A stretch of 64,000 nt of DNA from Diplodia intermedia (Eukaryota; Ascomycota; Dothideomycetes; Botryosphaeriales; Botryosphaeriaceae), in assembly GCA_021495925.1 (NCBI GenBank), contig JAKEKT010000082.1, positions 1 to 64,000 on the forward strand, read 5' to 3'. Both the position numbers and the translations under genes were made by a program. Of this stretch, positions 34,578 to 47,100 are shown piece after piece. Positions within the stretch are counted from its first letter, which is position 1. Each line of letters begins with the position of its first letter. Below the pieces are notes generated by a model. It did not search any database, was not told the origin of the DNA, and worked only from the letters and a program-made list of their open reading frames with translations.

Positions 34578-37393
34578 ATGGCTGCTGCTGTGTCGCCGCT
34601 GTCTGCCGGCTCGACCTCGCCCGCCGCCCAGCACCAGCACCCCGAAAAGCGCAGGAAGATCACCCGCGCATGTGACGCCTGCAAAGCGTACATCCCCTCC
34701 GCCTCCCCAATGCCCCACACTGACGCCTCGCCAGCAAGAAGAAGCGCTGCACCGGCACCCAGCCGTGTCCCTCGTGCGACAAGGCCGCAAAGCCGTGCAC
34801 CTACCTGGCCAGCTACACCCGCGGCCGCTTCTCCACCCCGCCGCCGTCGCGCGGCCTCGACGCCCTGGTCCTCGCCGCCGAGTCCCACGATGTCCACTTC
34901 GCCGCCGACCGTGACCGCCGCCCGTCGTCCACCCGCATTCCTGCCCCGTCGCCGCCCGTCAACCGAGGCCTGCCGTCGCCCGAGACTGCTGCCCAGCGAC
35001 ACCACTCCGTGAGCGCTGCTTTCCACTCGCCCGCCCAGCCCTTCACCCACCCGCAGCCTCCGTCCTTCCTACCCCCGCTCCCGACCTTCCAGCAACCCCA
35101 GCCGAATGGCGTGACGGCAGAACAGCCGAGTGCCTCGCTGCAGCCGTTGCTGTCGGCCGTCGACCAATGGCGTCCGCCGGCCGTGCAGGATCCGGCCAGC
35201 AAGGACCCTTCGCGCCGCCCTTCCCCGGAGCCCGACGGAAACTTTGATGGCCACTATCTGGGTCCAAGCTCCAGCGTCGCCTGGCTGCGGAGAGCGCTGC
35301 GGAAGCTGGGCCAGGCCCGCGCCCTCAAGGAGAAGCTGCACGACGATTCGAGCCATGCGAGCCCGAAAGACGCCACCGTCTTCAACTATGGCGACAAGGA
35401 TGCGCCGCCCTCCATGGGCCCGGACCTATCCATGCCGTCTGCCGATCGCACCGAATACCTCCTCACCCGATACTTTGAGTTTGCCGCCCCGACCTACAGG
35501 TTCCTCCACCGCCCCACCGTCGAGTCTTGGCTTGCTGCAATGCATGATCCAACCAATTCCCTGCAGCCGGCGAAGAAAGCTGTGGTCCTGGTAGTCCTCT
35601 CAATAGCTACCTTGTACTGTCTCAGCCAAATCAAGGACCCTGAGCTGGACATCCGTCGCGAATGCGAGATGTACTATCGGGAGGCGCAGTCCCTGCTGTC
35701 AAGGGAGACCGGTCCTGCCACCTTGGAGTCAGTCCAGGCCAGGTTCGCATTGGTTCACTACCTGCTTAGCACCGCAAGATCAAATCAAGCGTGGTTCACA
35801 TTTGGCACCACCGTGCAATTGGCAATGGCCCTTGGCCTTCACCGTAGACGCAGCTTGGCCGACAGGGGGGAGTCACTAATCCTCCGCGAATGCCAAAGAC
35901 GTCTGTTCTGGTCCATGTACACCACAGACCGCTACATGTCCGTCATGTTTGGCAGGCCTAGGTGGATTCAAGACGATGATATCAGTCAAGAGTATCCGCT
36001 GTCGGTGAACGACGAAGACCTCAAAGCTACCGAGATCGTCTCGCCCGGCCAAAATGACTGCCTTGAGGATGCCGCCATCTTCCACTCAAAGCTAACCAGG
36101 ATCGTCGGACGGGCTGCCAAAGAGCAGTACACCATGCCTTCGCGGACAGAAACGGAGCGCCTATCGGCAGCATCCAAACACAACAAGGATCTCCGAGACT
36201 GGAAATCCCAACTTCCCGCCTACCTTTCCGGCGCAATCAGGCCGTCGAGCCTGATCCCCATTTTCCGCCGGCAGTCGACAGTACTAAAACTGGCATACGC
36301 CCACGCCGTCATGCTCGTCAACCGCCCTTTCCTCCTCAACCTGTCCAAATACGGCTACCACTCCGCGTCGCCCAACCCCGCCACGCGCGAGTGCGTCGAA
36401 GATTGCCTCGCCGCCGCCCGCACCGCCATCGAGATGGTCCTCAACTACATCGCCGAAGGCCAGCCCTTCTCATCCTTCTGGTTCACCCAGGTTCGTCTCA
36501 CTTCCTCCCTCCACACCTCCCTCCCTCCCTCCGCGCTAACCAACCAAAAACAAACAAGTACGTCGCCTTCAACGCCCTCGCCGTCACCTACCTCTACCTC
36601 CTGCACTCGCGCAGCCGCGAAGGCGGCGGCGGCCTCGACCACGCCGTCGTCCTCGCCCCCCACCACCGCGACCTGCTCTCCCTCGCCGACGCCTGCCAGC
36701 GCTACCTCGTCGACGTCACCGAGGCCAACGCCCCCAGCATGCGCTACAGCATCATCCTCGAGGAGCTGCGCGACGAGCTGAGCCGGCAGGTGTCTCTGTC
36801 TCTGCCTTCTTCTTCCTCTTCTTCTTCTTTATCTTCCTCGTCGGCCTCGGCCTCGGCGTCGGCGTCTTCCGGCGCACATGTCAATGGTAATGTCGGTGCC
36901 AACGGCTCGGCCGCCGCAGCGGTCAACGGTGCCGATGCCCCCCCGGCTTTGCAGCATCGGCCGAACGGGAACGCGAACGGCGCGGCGGTCGTGGTCAGTA
37001 ATGGCGTGCTCAGTCCTCCTCGGGCGGTGCCGGGCGATGGCGCCGTCTTGCTCGATGGGGCTGGTGCTGGCGCTGGTGCTGGCGGAGGCGGCGACTCGGA
37101 GCCACAGCAGCAGGTCGACGGCGATGGCGGGAGCAGCGGAGGCGAGCTGCAGCAGTTGGACTGGGATCTGGACTTTTGGCCGCAGTTGGATTCGTTGCCC
37201 ATGTGTGAGTTTTTGATCCCTTCCCCTTCCCCCCCCCCCCCTTCCCTTTTTATTTGTTACTACTACCTTTCGTCCTCCGGAGCGGATGGGATGGTGCTGG
37301 GAATTTGCGCTGACGTGGGTTCCGTCCCGTCCGACAGCGTATTCGAATTGGGGCGAGTCGGTGGCCGAGTTGGGCGTTGTGCCGAGTGGGTGA
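34578..37393 (+). CDS. Zn(II)2Cys6 fungal-specific transcription factor
   Basis: Four exons, 34578-34687, 34735-36490, 36559-37204 and 37338-37393, separated by introns of 47, 68 and 133 nt with GT/AG ends and consistent phases; 855 residues. The zinc cluster C32-x2-C35-x6-C42-x5-C48-x2-C51-x6-C58 is interrupted by intron 1 within the codon for A37. A fungal_trans-type middle domain follows at about 260-600, with EYLLTRYFEFAAPTYRFLHR, QLAMALGLHRR and RRLFWSMYTTDRYMSVMFGR. The C-terminus has a Ser run, an Ala/Gly/Asn-rich segment and acidic, Gln-rich DWDLDFWPQ, typical of an activation region. The last exon is very short. It is a nuclear DNA-binding regulator, presumably binding CGG-type half sites; its target is not known, with the divergent reductase gene an obvious candidate. 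Confidence 0.92.
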
Positions 37394-38101
37394 GTGTGAG
37401 TGTGAGTTGTTCGTGGTTTGGGAGAGCGGCGGGGCGCGGCGTAATGTGATGGCGGTTGTGGGGGTAATGGAGATGGGGTGTCGTTGTGATGAGACGAGAT
37501 GATGCTTCGATGGTATGTAATGATGGATGCGTGGGGGGCGAAAAGAGGGTCCAAAAGTGGTGCGCTCGAGACTGGCTTTGTTCTTGGTTTCGTGGGTTGG
37601 TGCCTGGCGTGGGGAGTTTTGCTCTGTTGAAAGGGGGAGGGAGGGGTCTGTCTATCTGTCCGTCCTGGTGGGTTAATTACTCGGCGGGCTGGGCTGGGAT
37701 CACTGGAATATTATTGTAGTGATGACACTCGTCTTGCTTCTGGATGTTGAGAAGATGTGAAAATGCGGTGGTCGAGGATGTGATGGATTTCCGGTACATC
37801 TTGGCCGTCCGACCATCCGACCACAGAAGAGCGGCCGTGCAGCTGACGAGCAGCGTTCAACTGTGTGGAAAGTGAAGCACGCACGCGTTGACTTGCGGTG
37901 GGGCTGTAGTAGCTGACATCTGCTTAGACACCAGGGAAGAATCCAAACTCCTGCTCGTAATGAATTGTCACTCGTGGTACCGTTGGACTCTTGGTACTGT
38001 GAGACTACCACGTTACCTACGCACGAGAAAGGAAACTACCCCGTGACGAAACTGCGCGCATGAGACCGAACTGGGGCATGCGCTACGTCCTCGCCCCCGG
38101 G
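37394..38101. other. Intergenic, no gene seen
   Basis: Downstream region of the Zn2Cys6 gene. No coding signature. Confidence 0.5.
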
Positions 38102-38509
38102 TCATCTGGCATCCTTGATCACATGCATGACCGTTCCGAACGAGTTCACCCAGATACTTAAGTCGACGGCGGTGGTAGCAACGACGTCCTGCAATCACCG
38201 AAACGGAGCCGTCATCTGGGCAGTTCCGAATGCAAAAACAACACCATGCCACTGGCGTGAACTCAATGACAACATCGACTTCTGCTTCCCCGCCTCTCGC
38301 CGCTCCCGCCTCCGCACGCAAACCTCCAAGCCGACATTGCGCATGCGCGACGATGCTGCGCACACGCAAGCCGGACCGATGGCGCGCATCAGCATTCCGT
38401 CGCGATGATGAGGACTTCCGTCGACCGTCCACGTTGCTGTCCGCACGGCAGCGCGGGGGAGGGAGGTGCGGGAGATAGCGCGGAGCGAAGCCGGGAGGAC
38501 GGCAGTCAT
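38102..38509 (-). CDS. Possible small mitochondrial protein (exons incompletely resolved)
   Basis: An ATG at 38509 begins MTAVLPASLRAISRTSLPRA, an Arg/Ser/Ala/Leu-rich stretch without acidic residues that looks like a mitochondrial presequence. A second plausible exon runs 38188-38102 (28 codons plus stop) after a TGATTGCAG acceptor, reading DVVATTAVDLSIWVNSFGTV and onward. I could not fix the intermediate splice sites, because GT donors occur at several places between 38.2 and 38.45 kb. It may be a real short gene or two chance frames. Confidence 0.25.
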
Positions 38510-41255
38510 GTCTTTGTGTCTCTGAGAGGTCCAGTACCGTGCCGGAGCTCGTGACACAGACAGTAAGCCTCTTGAGTGTTCGTGGAGGGGAGAGGTGCTG
38601 CACTAGTCCACTGATGGTGGGAGTTGTGGGCTAGAGAGGGGGAGGCGGGCTTTTATTGTGGTATCTCGCGGCAATGGCGAGGGTGCGCGGGTAACGCTGG
38701 GTTGGGCAGGTGATGCTGGTGTGGAATTACGTTGCTATAATTGAGCGCTTTGGGAGAGGCTTCTGGGTGCGGCGATGCTGGATACAACAACTTCAGCGGT
38801 GGAAGTTTGCAAGCGGGAAGCAGGTCACTCGTGGAGGTGGGGTAAATGGCTTTCGAGCTCTTGGAAAGTTGCGAAAGACGGTGTGGTGGTTTGCCCTTGG
38901 TATTATGGAAGGCTAACGTACTGCGGTATCAAATGATCGCGATGCTGCTCATCATCAGGGAGAAACGTGAAACACTACTTGGCTTCTGGTGTAGTCCGGT
39001 TGTTGAGGGACAGAGAAGAAGAAAAAAGTGTAGATAGTATCTTTCTTCTTAAAGGGGAGCCTTTCCAGTTGAAGCCTCATTGTCTCGTCATTGGGGTCAC
39101 AAGTGGCTGTGTTGGAGACAAGAATGTTGAACAGCAATGCGGCGCGGAGTTTTATCTCTGCTCTGAATCAGCCGCACGGACTATGGTCACGCTGTTTCCC
39201 ACTCAGTACATTTTCACAATGGCATCAAATAATCACAAGGTGATCGAATGCCTCTGACAGCTGTCCTACGCCTCAGCACTGAACTATCAGCTGCCTACTT
39301 AAGCAGCCCCCTCCAGCCTGCAATCTTTTGGAATCAACTAAGCAGCGTAAGAAGCAGCTTTTTCAGCTCGAGGCTTGCCACTGTCTGGTTGCGTTGGAGC
39401 AGCGCCTTAACTTCCTCACTGCCATTTGCCGGGCACGCCTGAGGCCTCGATCACCTTCTCACTTCCGGCCCCTAACAGCTCATGAAGATCATTTGGTTGG
39501 CTGAATTGCTTTTTCCCGTGACAAAGCCTTCACGCAGCGTCAACGCATGAACAAATGCTGACGATTTTCACCATCAAAAATAGGGAATGATGAAGCCGAA
39601 CAACGGCTGAAAGTAATGAAAATCTTCAAGCGCTCTCAATCAGTGATGTCGACTCGTCAGGCCAAGGTAAATCCAAACAAAACGGAGAAAAGGGAAAGTG
39701 TCAGTCATCTGGGCCCCGAGTAACGCCAGTGAGCATGTACTTGCTGTCTATCCAGCGGACCAGGGCGGAGTGGCGCGCGATTTCGACATTGGAGGGTGGC
39801 CTGTGAAAATGATAGATCCCACGGTGAATTTAACAGCTTCACCGAATGTTCATGGACAGCAGAGCACGAGCAGCCGCGCCCATCGGCTGATACGAACGGC
39901 GCATGACCTCGCACCGACGAGGCCGACACAGGCGCAGCTGAGCAATCCTCCAACGTAGCAGCGCCAACGCCTCACCGGACAGTCGCAGCGGCTCGTCATG
40001 CGCTGCGGAGTTCCTAGCGATCTTCGCGCTTTTTAAGCAGCCCCGATCCCGCCCTTCCTTTCCTTTTTCTGTTAAGCAGCAGAAGAGAGGCTTGCAAAAA
40101 GCCAGCATCTCGATCGGGTTTATTCCGTCGGGAACGTGTGAATGAACTCCGCGAACGCACTTTCTTCTTTTTCGGACAAATTCCAAGACTATTATACTGT
40201 ATCCCGCCCTACTGAGGGGTGTTGAACAGACAAAACGGCAAACTAGTTTTCCCTCATCGTCGTGACGAAATGTTGATGATTGCGAGCAAGATTCGTTGAA
40301 GAGCCACTGCGACGTCTTTAGCCGGTGGTGCCTTTCGGGTTCGTAAGAAAAGAGCGCCTGGCACGTGAAGATCGCCTCGGACGCCGAAGTAAAAGGTTTC
40401 GGATGTTGGCAGCGACTTTGGCACAGCTGTCAAAGAAGCTGATCCATTTTGAGGAATTCTCATGAAGACGATTTGGAGTCCGTTAATGGAGTCGATGAGC
40501 GGTATAAACAGCGGCCCAGAAGATGCTCTGACCCGACTGCGTGTCGGCATCAGCTGATTGAGCGTCGTCGATAGCCCAGCCTAGCCATCTCTGTCTTTAT
40601 TAAGCCGCCCAAATTCTGCTTCTTTCCCATCCTCACCAAGCAGTAGAAGGGGAATCGGGCAATCTCGTCGTGTAAAGGGCTAGTACTCCTTGTTGGTGTC
40701 GAGAAGGAGCGAAAAACCCACCTTGCCTTTCTGTTCTCCTTGTCTGCGCGATTGCGCTAAAGCGGGGCCGATGATTGTTTGAGGATCTCATCCATACTCA
40801 TCAAGAAATGATGCAGCGCACCATCATGTCTTAGTGAATGGGGGCTGTGATATCAATGGTTGAAGGGCTTCTGTTGAAGGAATGCGATACGCAAGACACT
40901 GGATCGAACGCCGAAGTGTGTCTTTCCGCTTCTTTCATGAAAGCTCGGAAACCAAGTCAAAGCTATGTCATCACCTATCGTGATGCATGTAGAATATTGG
41001 TGGCTGATCGGGACCAACCGAGTGAGCTAGTGAGTTGTACTTATAAGCCTTCGGAGATCCTCAAACCCATGACAGCTTGCCGATGTCAGCTGAAAACGGT
41101 CGATATCCGTAGAGCACGTGTTCGTTCGTCACTCGACACACACGCTGGACCTGATCCAATCTACCAACCCTCCCACCCTCCCAACCAACATCCTCCACCC
41201 CCATCCCCTCACCACCAACCACCCTCCCTCCCCCATCGCCTCCCCACCCCCACCC
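38510..41255. other. Gene-poor interval, AT-richer
   Basis: About 2.7 kb between the possible small gene and the 3' end of the monooxygenase. Short frames only. Several stretches carry TTAAGCAGC-like words (about 39.30, 40.03 and 40.07 kb), possibly from old repeats, but no element boundaries are visible. Confidence 0.45.
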
Positions 41256-43472
41256 CTACACCTCCCACCACTTCTCATGCAAGTCCCTCAAATCCACCTC
41301 CTCAGGCACCCTCAACCACGGCAACAAATCGGACCCCTCATCCGCCTCCTTCGCCGTCTTCCCATTCCCCCAGTACGCAAACCTATTACCACCACCACCA
41401 CCGCCACTGCCATACCCCCACTCCCAGTCCTCCCACCGCGGCTCCTGGCGGACGAAGTTGACGTGCGCGCCGCTGCCGGGCCAGACGCCGTGGACGCGGG
41501 CGCCGGGGCGGCCGCCGTTGTACCACGACTTGCACTTCTCGGCGAAGACGGTGCGGGGGAAGAAGGCGTCGCAGTAGGCGACGAAGTCGTCGGCGGCGGC
41601 GCGCGACGGCGCGGCGGTGGCGATGTGCTGCCGCGACACCTTGCGCAGCAGCCGCGCGATGTAGGTTGTTTGCGCCTCCGCGGCCATCGGGATCGTGCCG
41701 GCGACTGTGCCGGAGTTGGGGCCTGTTTCTGTTGTTAGCGCGCGCGCTCTGGGCTGGCGGGTTCTGTTTCTTCGCTTTTGTGTTGTGCTGTGCTGTGTGT
41801 GGCTCTTTCGTCGCGCGGCCCGCTGTGCCTTTCTGGAGGCCGCCGGCGGGAAAAAGGGGGGAGGGAGGGAGGGAGGGAGGGAGAAAGGTGGAGGGATAGA
41901 CACGTACCGTAGAGGAACAGCAGATTGGGGAAGCCCGGCACGCCGAGGCCGAAATAGCTGTACGGAAACCCAAACTTGCCGTCGTGCTTCCAGTCGCGGC
42001 TGAGGTCGTACTCGCCCGCGACGATGGGGAACGGCGGCGCGAACGAGACGTTCGCGCCGGTGCAGCAGATGACGGCGTCGACGTCCCGCCGCGTCCCGTC
42101 CTGCGTCTCGATCCCGGTCGCGGTGAAGCGCGCGATCGGGGTGCGCACGAACGCCACGTTGTCCTTGGTCAGCGCCTCCAGGTAGCCCGGCCCGGGCGTC
42201 AGCCGCCGGCACGACGGGCTGAAGGCCGGCACGATCTGGTCGAGCAGCTCGGGCTTGTCGGCGAGGCGCGCGCGCATCAGCTCGATGAACTTGTCGCGCG
42301 CGTTGTGCGACGCTGTGCTGTCCTTGAGCACGGCGTCGAAGCGCCGCCAGTACGTCTCCTCGAGCGCTTTGCGGTACGCGACGAACTTGTGCGGGTCGCG
42401 GAACTCGGCGAGCTGGGCGGCGGAGAAGGGCATCGGCTCGGCCTGGCGGTCGCGGCCGCCGAGCGAGCCCGCGATCCACGTCGGTGACCGCGCGTAGTGG
42501 TCGAGGTGCGCGGCCGTCTTCTGGAGCTCCGGGACGACTTGGATCCCGGACGCGCCGTTGCCGATGACGGCGACGCGTTTGCCGGTGAGGTCGACGGTAG
42601 GGTCCCAGTTGGACGAGTGGCGGAGGACGCCTTTGTAGTCTTTGATGCCGGGATAGTCGGGGATCTGCGTGGGGGGTTTAGTGGAGGGGCCGGACGGGGA
42701 AGTGAGGATGATGTCTAAGCTTACTTTCCAGGCGTTGAAGTGTCCAATGGCGGGGATGAGGAAGTCGAAGAATTCTTCCCGGACTTGATGCGTGTCGAGG
42801 TTTTCCACCGTCAATTTCCATTGGCTTCGCGAGGGGTCCCAGTCCGCACGTTGGACATTCGTCTTGAACTGAGTCATTTCGTAGACGCCGTACTTCCTCG
42901 CAATCCCTTGCCAGTAGTCCCGGATTTCGTCTCCTCTTGCAAACTCCTCGGACCAGTCACTCTTTGGCTCGAATGTGCTCTGATATACTGTCGATGGTAC
43001 GTCACAGCGAACTCCTGGATACGTATTTTCGTACCTTGGAGTATATTAGTCGACATTGCTACGAGGAAAATGGGACTCCTGTTTGTACCATGTTCCGCCC
43101 TGCAATTGTTAGAATCTGAAACGAACATGTACGGAGAAGAGAGCTTGGGCATACCACATCGGCATTCTTTTCAAACAATGTAAGATCAATGCCGGGGACT
43201 TTGGCGGGTAGCAGAGAGGCAGCAGTCACACCAGATAGACCAGTGCCGATGATGGCGACCTTGAGCTTTTTTATCTCATCGACTGGACGGTCCTCGATCT
43301 GGAAATCCGAGACGGTGCCGTCTGCCCGCTTTAGCTTGGGATAGGGCAAGGAGGTGCCGTTTTCACGCGGCGTTGCTCCTGGCACCTCTTCAACAGTGGC
43401 AGCGTAGGCAGATTTGGGCTCGGTAGGCAAATGGCCATCACGGGCGTCTGGCACGTAGATTTCGGTGGCCAT
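41256..43472 (-). CDS. Flavin monooxygenase of Baeyer-Villiger type
   Basis: Five minus-strand exons, 43472-43155, 43099-43089, 43034-42725, 42664-41908 and 41722-41256, with introns of 55, 54, 60 and 185 nt, give 620 residues. The FAD Rossmann motif is G76-T-G-L-S-G81 (AIIGTGLSG). GGTWYENTYPG is assembled across exons 2 and 3. The NADPH Rossmann motif is VAVIGNGASG. The Baeyer-Villiger fingerprint FxGxxxHxxxW(P/D) appears as YKGVLRHSSNWD, with Tyr for the first Phe. Family members insert oxygen next to a ketone using FAD and NADPH; a plain N- or S-monooxygenase activity cannot be excluded. The C-terminus has a Gly run. There are no membrane or export signals. An in-frame ATG at 43484 is an alternative start. 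Exon 2 is only 11 nt but is needed to complete the GGTW motif. Confidence 0.9.
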
Positions 43473-43920
43473 GGTGGCAAGCAAAACGATCTCGAATTTT
43501 CCCGCGGGCAGGTTAGGCGGGGGTCGCGGAAAACAGAGAGGCTATATACAGCAACGGACAGGCCCGGGTGGCCATAGCTCCAAGAGTGGCACGCAGACGA
43601 CAGGCACACAATCGACAAGGCTGTGGCAGTCATGGCGGGAGTGGACGAATTACATCGAGCGCAGGCTGGGGCGGTCGTGGGGAAGCCGTCGCAACAGGCG
43701 GATGATGTGATCGCGGGCCTCGATGGTGCTCTCCTTAGCGTGGCCGATAACCATGTGGCAGGCCAAGCCGAGTAAGCCGTGGCCTGAGTCGCCAGACCGA
43801 CCGATGGCGAGCTGCTTAGGCGGCATGGAATTCTTCCATCGCGGGGTTGGATGGCGACAGCGACTGGTGGGCCGGGCTGTGTCGTGCGGTCGGCACAAAG
43901 CTCAGGCGCCGGTCGCATGG

Positions 43921-43925
43921 CAGTC
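43921..43925 (+). repeat. Target-site duplication, left copy
   Basis: CAGTC directly before the 5' LTR; identical to 49672-49676 after the 3' LTR. Five bases is the usual size for copia elements. Confidence 0.9.
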
Positions 43926-44122
43926 TGTTGGTGCCCCTGCACGGCCCCACCGGCAAGCAGGCACGGCATCTGCTTAGTCAGCCTATTCACCGCTCCTTGC
44001 GGCAGGTGGCCTGTTACGGAACGCCACCGGCCCCTTGTTCAGTAGCTCAGATTACTGCTATATAAGCAGCTTAGATAGCTTCTTAATTCAGTAGTGATCG
44101 TTCGCACGCTTGGCGTTCCACA
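43926..44122 (+). repeat. 5' LTR
   Basis: 197 bp, TGTTGG...CCACA. TATATAA at 44059-44065 is the probable promoter TATA. It differs from the 3' LTR at three sites (offsets 23, 159 and 167), all C/T in a CpA/TpA context. Confidence 0.95.
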
Positions 44123-44135
44123 GGTTATGAGCCCT
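44123..44135 (+). other. Primer-binding site for half-molecule initiator tRNA-Met
   Basis: GGTTATGAGCCCT directly follows the 5' LTR. Its reverse complement, AGGGCTCATAACC, matches the anticodon stem-loop (CAU anticodon) of eukaryotic initiator tRNA-Met. Drosophila copia and yeast Ty5 are known to prime from such an internally cleaved tRNA rather than from the tRNA 3' end. The match is read by eye against the remembered conserved tRNA. Confidence 0.75.
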
Positions 44136-47100
44136 CTTTGAACTTTCGTTCTTCATTCTTCGTTGTTCACCTACACGATTCACGCCGTTATTCGAGAAGT
44201 GGCCGCAGCGCTAGTCCCGATTAGGCAGTCCACGATATCGTTATAGAGTCGCACGAAGATACCTCCATGGGTAATACGCCTATAAGCACCCCTCCGCCCC
44301 AGCCGGTAATAACCTAAGCGACGACACTCTCGGCTGGTTAACTCGACGTCTTCTAGGCCTAAGGCGGTTTAGCACAGCTGCTGAAGGTATCGCCTACCCT
44401 TACTAGCCTAGAAAACTACCTTCTCTGGCGCAATAAGCTCCTCGCCGTTGCGCGTATTTAAGGCCTCGTCACATGGCTTGAGCATGAGCTTCTTCCTACT
44501 GACACCTACGACGAGAGGCAACGGATCTACTAGATGACACTCTAAGAGAAGGCAATATGGCTATTACGCAAGAGCGTCGCACCAAGTATCTATAACCCCG
44601 CCGCGAGAGACGGCGAGTCACCCCATGCGATCTTTATAAAGATTAGGGCATCTATAGGTGCCTAGAGGCCTCTCGATCTATGGTAGCAAGCGTTTAACCT
44701 ATTTAGGGAGGACGTTAAGCCAGGTACGCCTGTAAAGGACTACATTCTTACCTTTTAGAATAAATTACGTCATCTAAAGGATTAGGGTGTTAAGATGCCT
44801 AAGGGCTTTATCCTCTTATATCTTCTACATGCTATAAATAGGACTTAATAGGCTTCTTAGCGGCAGCTCACCACTTATAACTAGCAGTAGTACACGTCAC
44901 TATAGGCCTATCCGAACCCTATAGACCTCATACAAGAGATCGTGCAGCAATCCGTTTATATATAAGAAGACCCCTCGCATTAGGCCCATTCTGTCGTACC
45001 CGCATCTAGTAACGATAATAAGCAAAACAAGGTCGCTAAGAATGCCTCTAAGAGGCCGCCTTCTAATACCCCTTGTCTACACTATAAGAAGATGGGTTAT
45101 TGGGGCAACGACTGCTAGACTAAATACCCTAATTTGCGTCCCAAATGGCTTAAGAAGAAGAAGGAACCTAAGGTAATTAAGGACGTTAACTTTACTAGGG
45201 TGATAGAGGTCGCCTCGGTGGCTCTTTACCAGGCGATGCTTGCCTAGGATATCACTAAGGATTAGATCCTCGATTCTGGCGTAACAACATATATAACATG
45301 CGATCTTTCACTTCTCTACGACACTAGGGACATCAACCTGTCCGTATAGGGCCTTATAGGCTTTGTAAAGGCGTTCAAGATCGGCACTATTAAGATATCG
45401 TGTTAGTTAAGCACGGGCTAGGTGACCCGCCTGGTGTTAGACGAGGTATTATACGTGCCTTTAATGCCGTATAACCTTATATCGCTCTCTCGCCTACGCC
45501 GCCACGGCGCCTAGATGAATACTATAAGCGGTAAGCTGCTTAATCGGGATAATCGCGAGGTCGCCTAGGCTTCTATATAGTAGGGCTTGTACGTTCTTCG
45601 CCAGTATAACCCTGCAACACCTATAGATGTTGCAATGCCTGTAACGGCTGCGGTAGCTACGCCGTAGTAGGCCTCACCGCAGGCCTTAGAACGACCTATG
45701 GCAGCGGCCCTCATCGCTCACTACCCGGCAAAGCGAGCCTTACTAGAGGACTAGCATCGCCTAATAGGTTATATGAATAAGAAGACACTTCTTAAGCTCC
45801 CTAAGCTTATGGAAGGGTGTATCTTAACGACACATAAGCTTAATCCATGTCATGCATACCTTATAAGTAACCCCTTGCGGGCACCTATGTCTTATAGGTA
45901 CGAGTAAGCTTCTCACTCGTTTTAACGGTTGTTTCTCGACTTTTTTAGCGTAGAACCACGCGGGTTAAACGAAGAATCGTCCGTTCTATTAATAACCGAC
46001 GATTATTCACGATATCGTTAGGTCCTCTTTATTGGTAAGGGCCACGCAATGCTTCTAGTATGAAACGCCTGGCTTCTTGAACGATAGCGAGAGCACTAGA
46101 AGGTCGCTATTACGTGTATACGTATTAATAACGACCCTTCTTAAATACCGCTAGCCGAAGAGCTCACCTAGCAGGGTATTAAGATTAAATAGACTATTTC
46201 TTACCACCCCTAGTAGAACGGTGTATCTAAAAGGGGAGTACGCATAGTTACGAAGCACGCGCGGGCACTTCTCTACGAGGTTTGCTTTGCGCTTATTAAG
46301 CGTTTAGGGCTTAAGCTAGAGTAGTAGAGGTTTCTATGGCTAGAGGCGGTGCGCTATTAAGCACACGTCTATAATAGAACTTTAACACGCGCGAATAAAG
46401 GTATGAGAACGCCGCATAAGCTTCTCTATAAGAAGAAGCCTTACGTAGGCAACCTTCACCTATTTAGAGTAGTTACTTATGTATACGTGCCTTTAAACAC
46501 GCGTGCGGTAGATATACGTCCGCTAGGGCGTCTATAGAAGATGGCCCCACGCGCCTAGGTAGGGCTCTTTATAAGCTACGAAGGAGAGACAATTTAGCGT
46601 ATGTATCTACTATAGCAAAAACGTATTAAACGCACGCGTAGTGCTCGCATCTTAACGATAGGTCTCTTAGAAGGGCAATTACCCCCGGTAAGTAACCTCG
46701 CTCCCGACGTTTCTCTTATAGTAGTATCCGACGAGATGTACGATGCGACCCTATATGGCCCTACGCTCCCGCTAGCACCGGCGGACGCGTCTAACGGACC
46801 CACAGAACCATCCGATCGACCGTAGTTACCACTAGTTTAACCATTACTCTTGCCTTTGGTGGGGGTGAAATCTAGTATTAAGGCCAGTAACGGGGACCCG
46901 ATCGCCAAGGCGGCAGAATCTAGGCCCGTGCCCGGAGAGCCGCCTTACCGCCTACCCTAAGCAGACAGCGCTAAACCTATTCGGGCAAGCGCTAAACCTA
47001 CTATAGCAGTTTCTAACGTCATTAAACCCTGCGTTCTTCTAAGCGAGAAATAGGCCCGGCCGTAGAACCCCATAAATTTACTTTAAATAGTGAAACACCA

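Noticed and set aside
10159..43484. One secondary-metabolite cluster joining the A-T-R enzyme, aldo-keto reductase and monooxygenase
   Set aside because: The genes are more than 20 kb apart with a gene-poor stretch, a thioesterase relic and unrelated regulators between them, and no transporter; the grouping is not supported.
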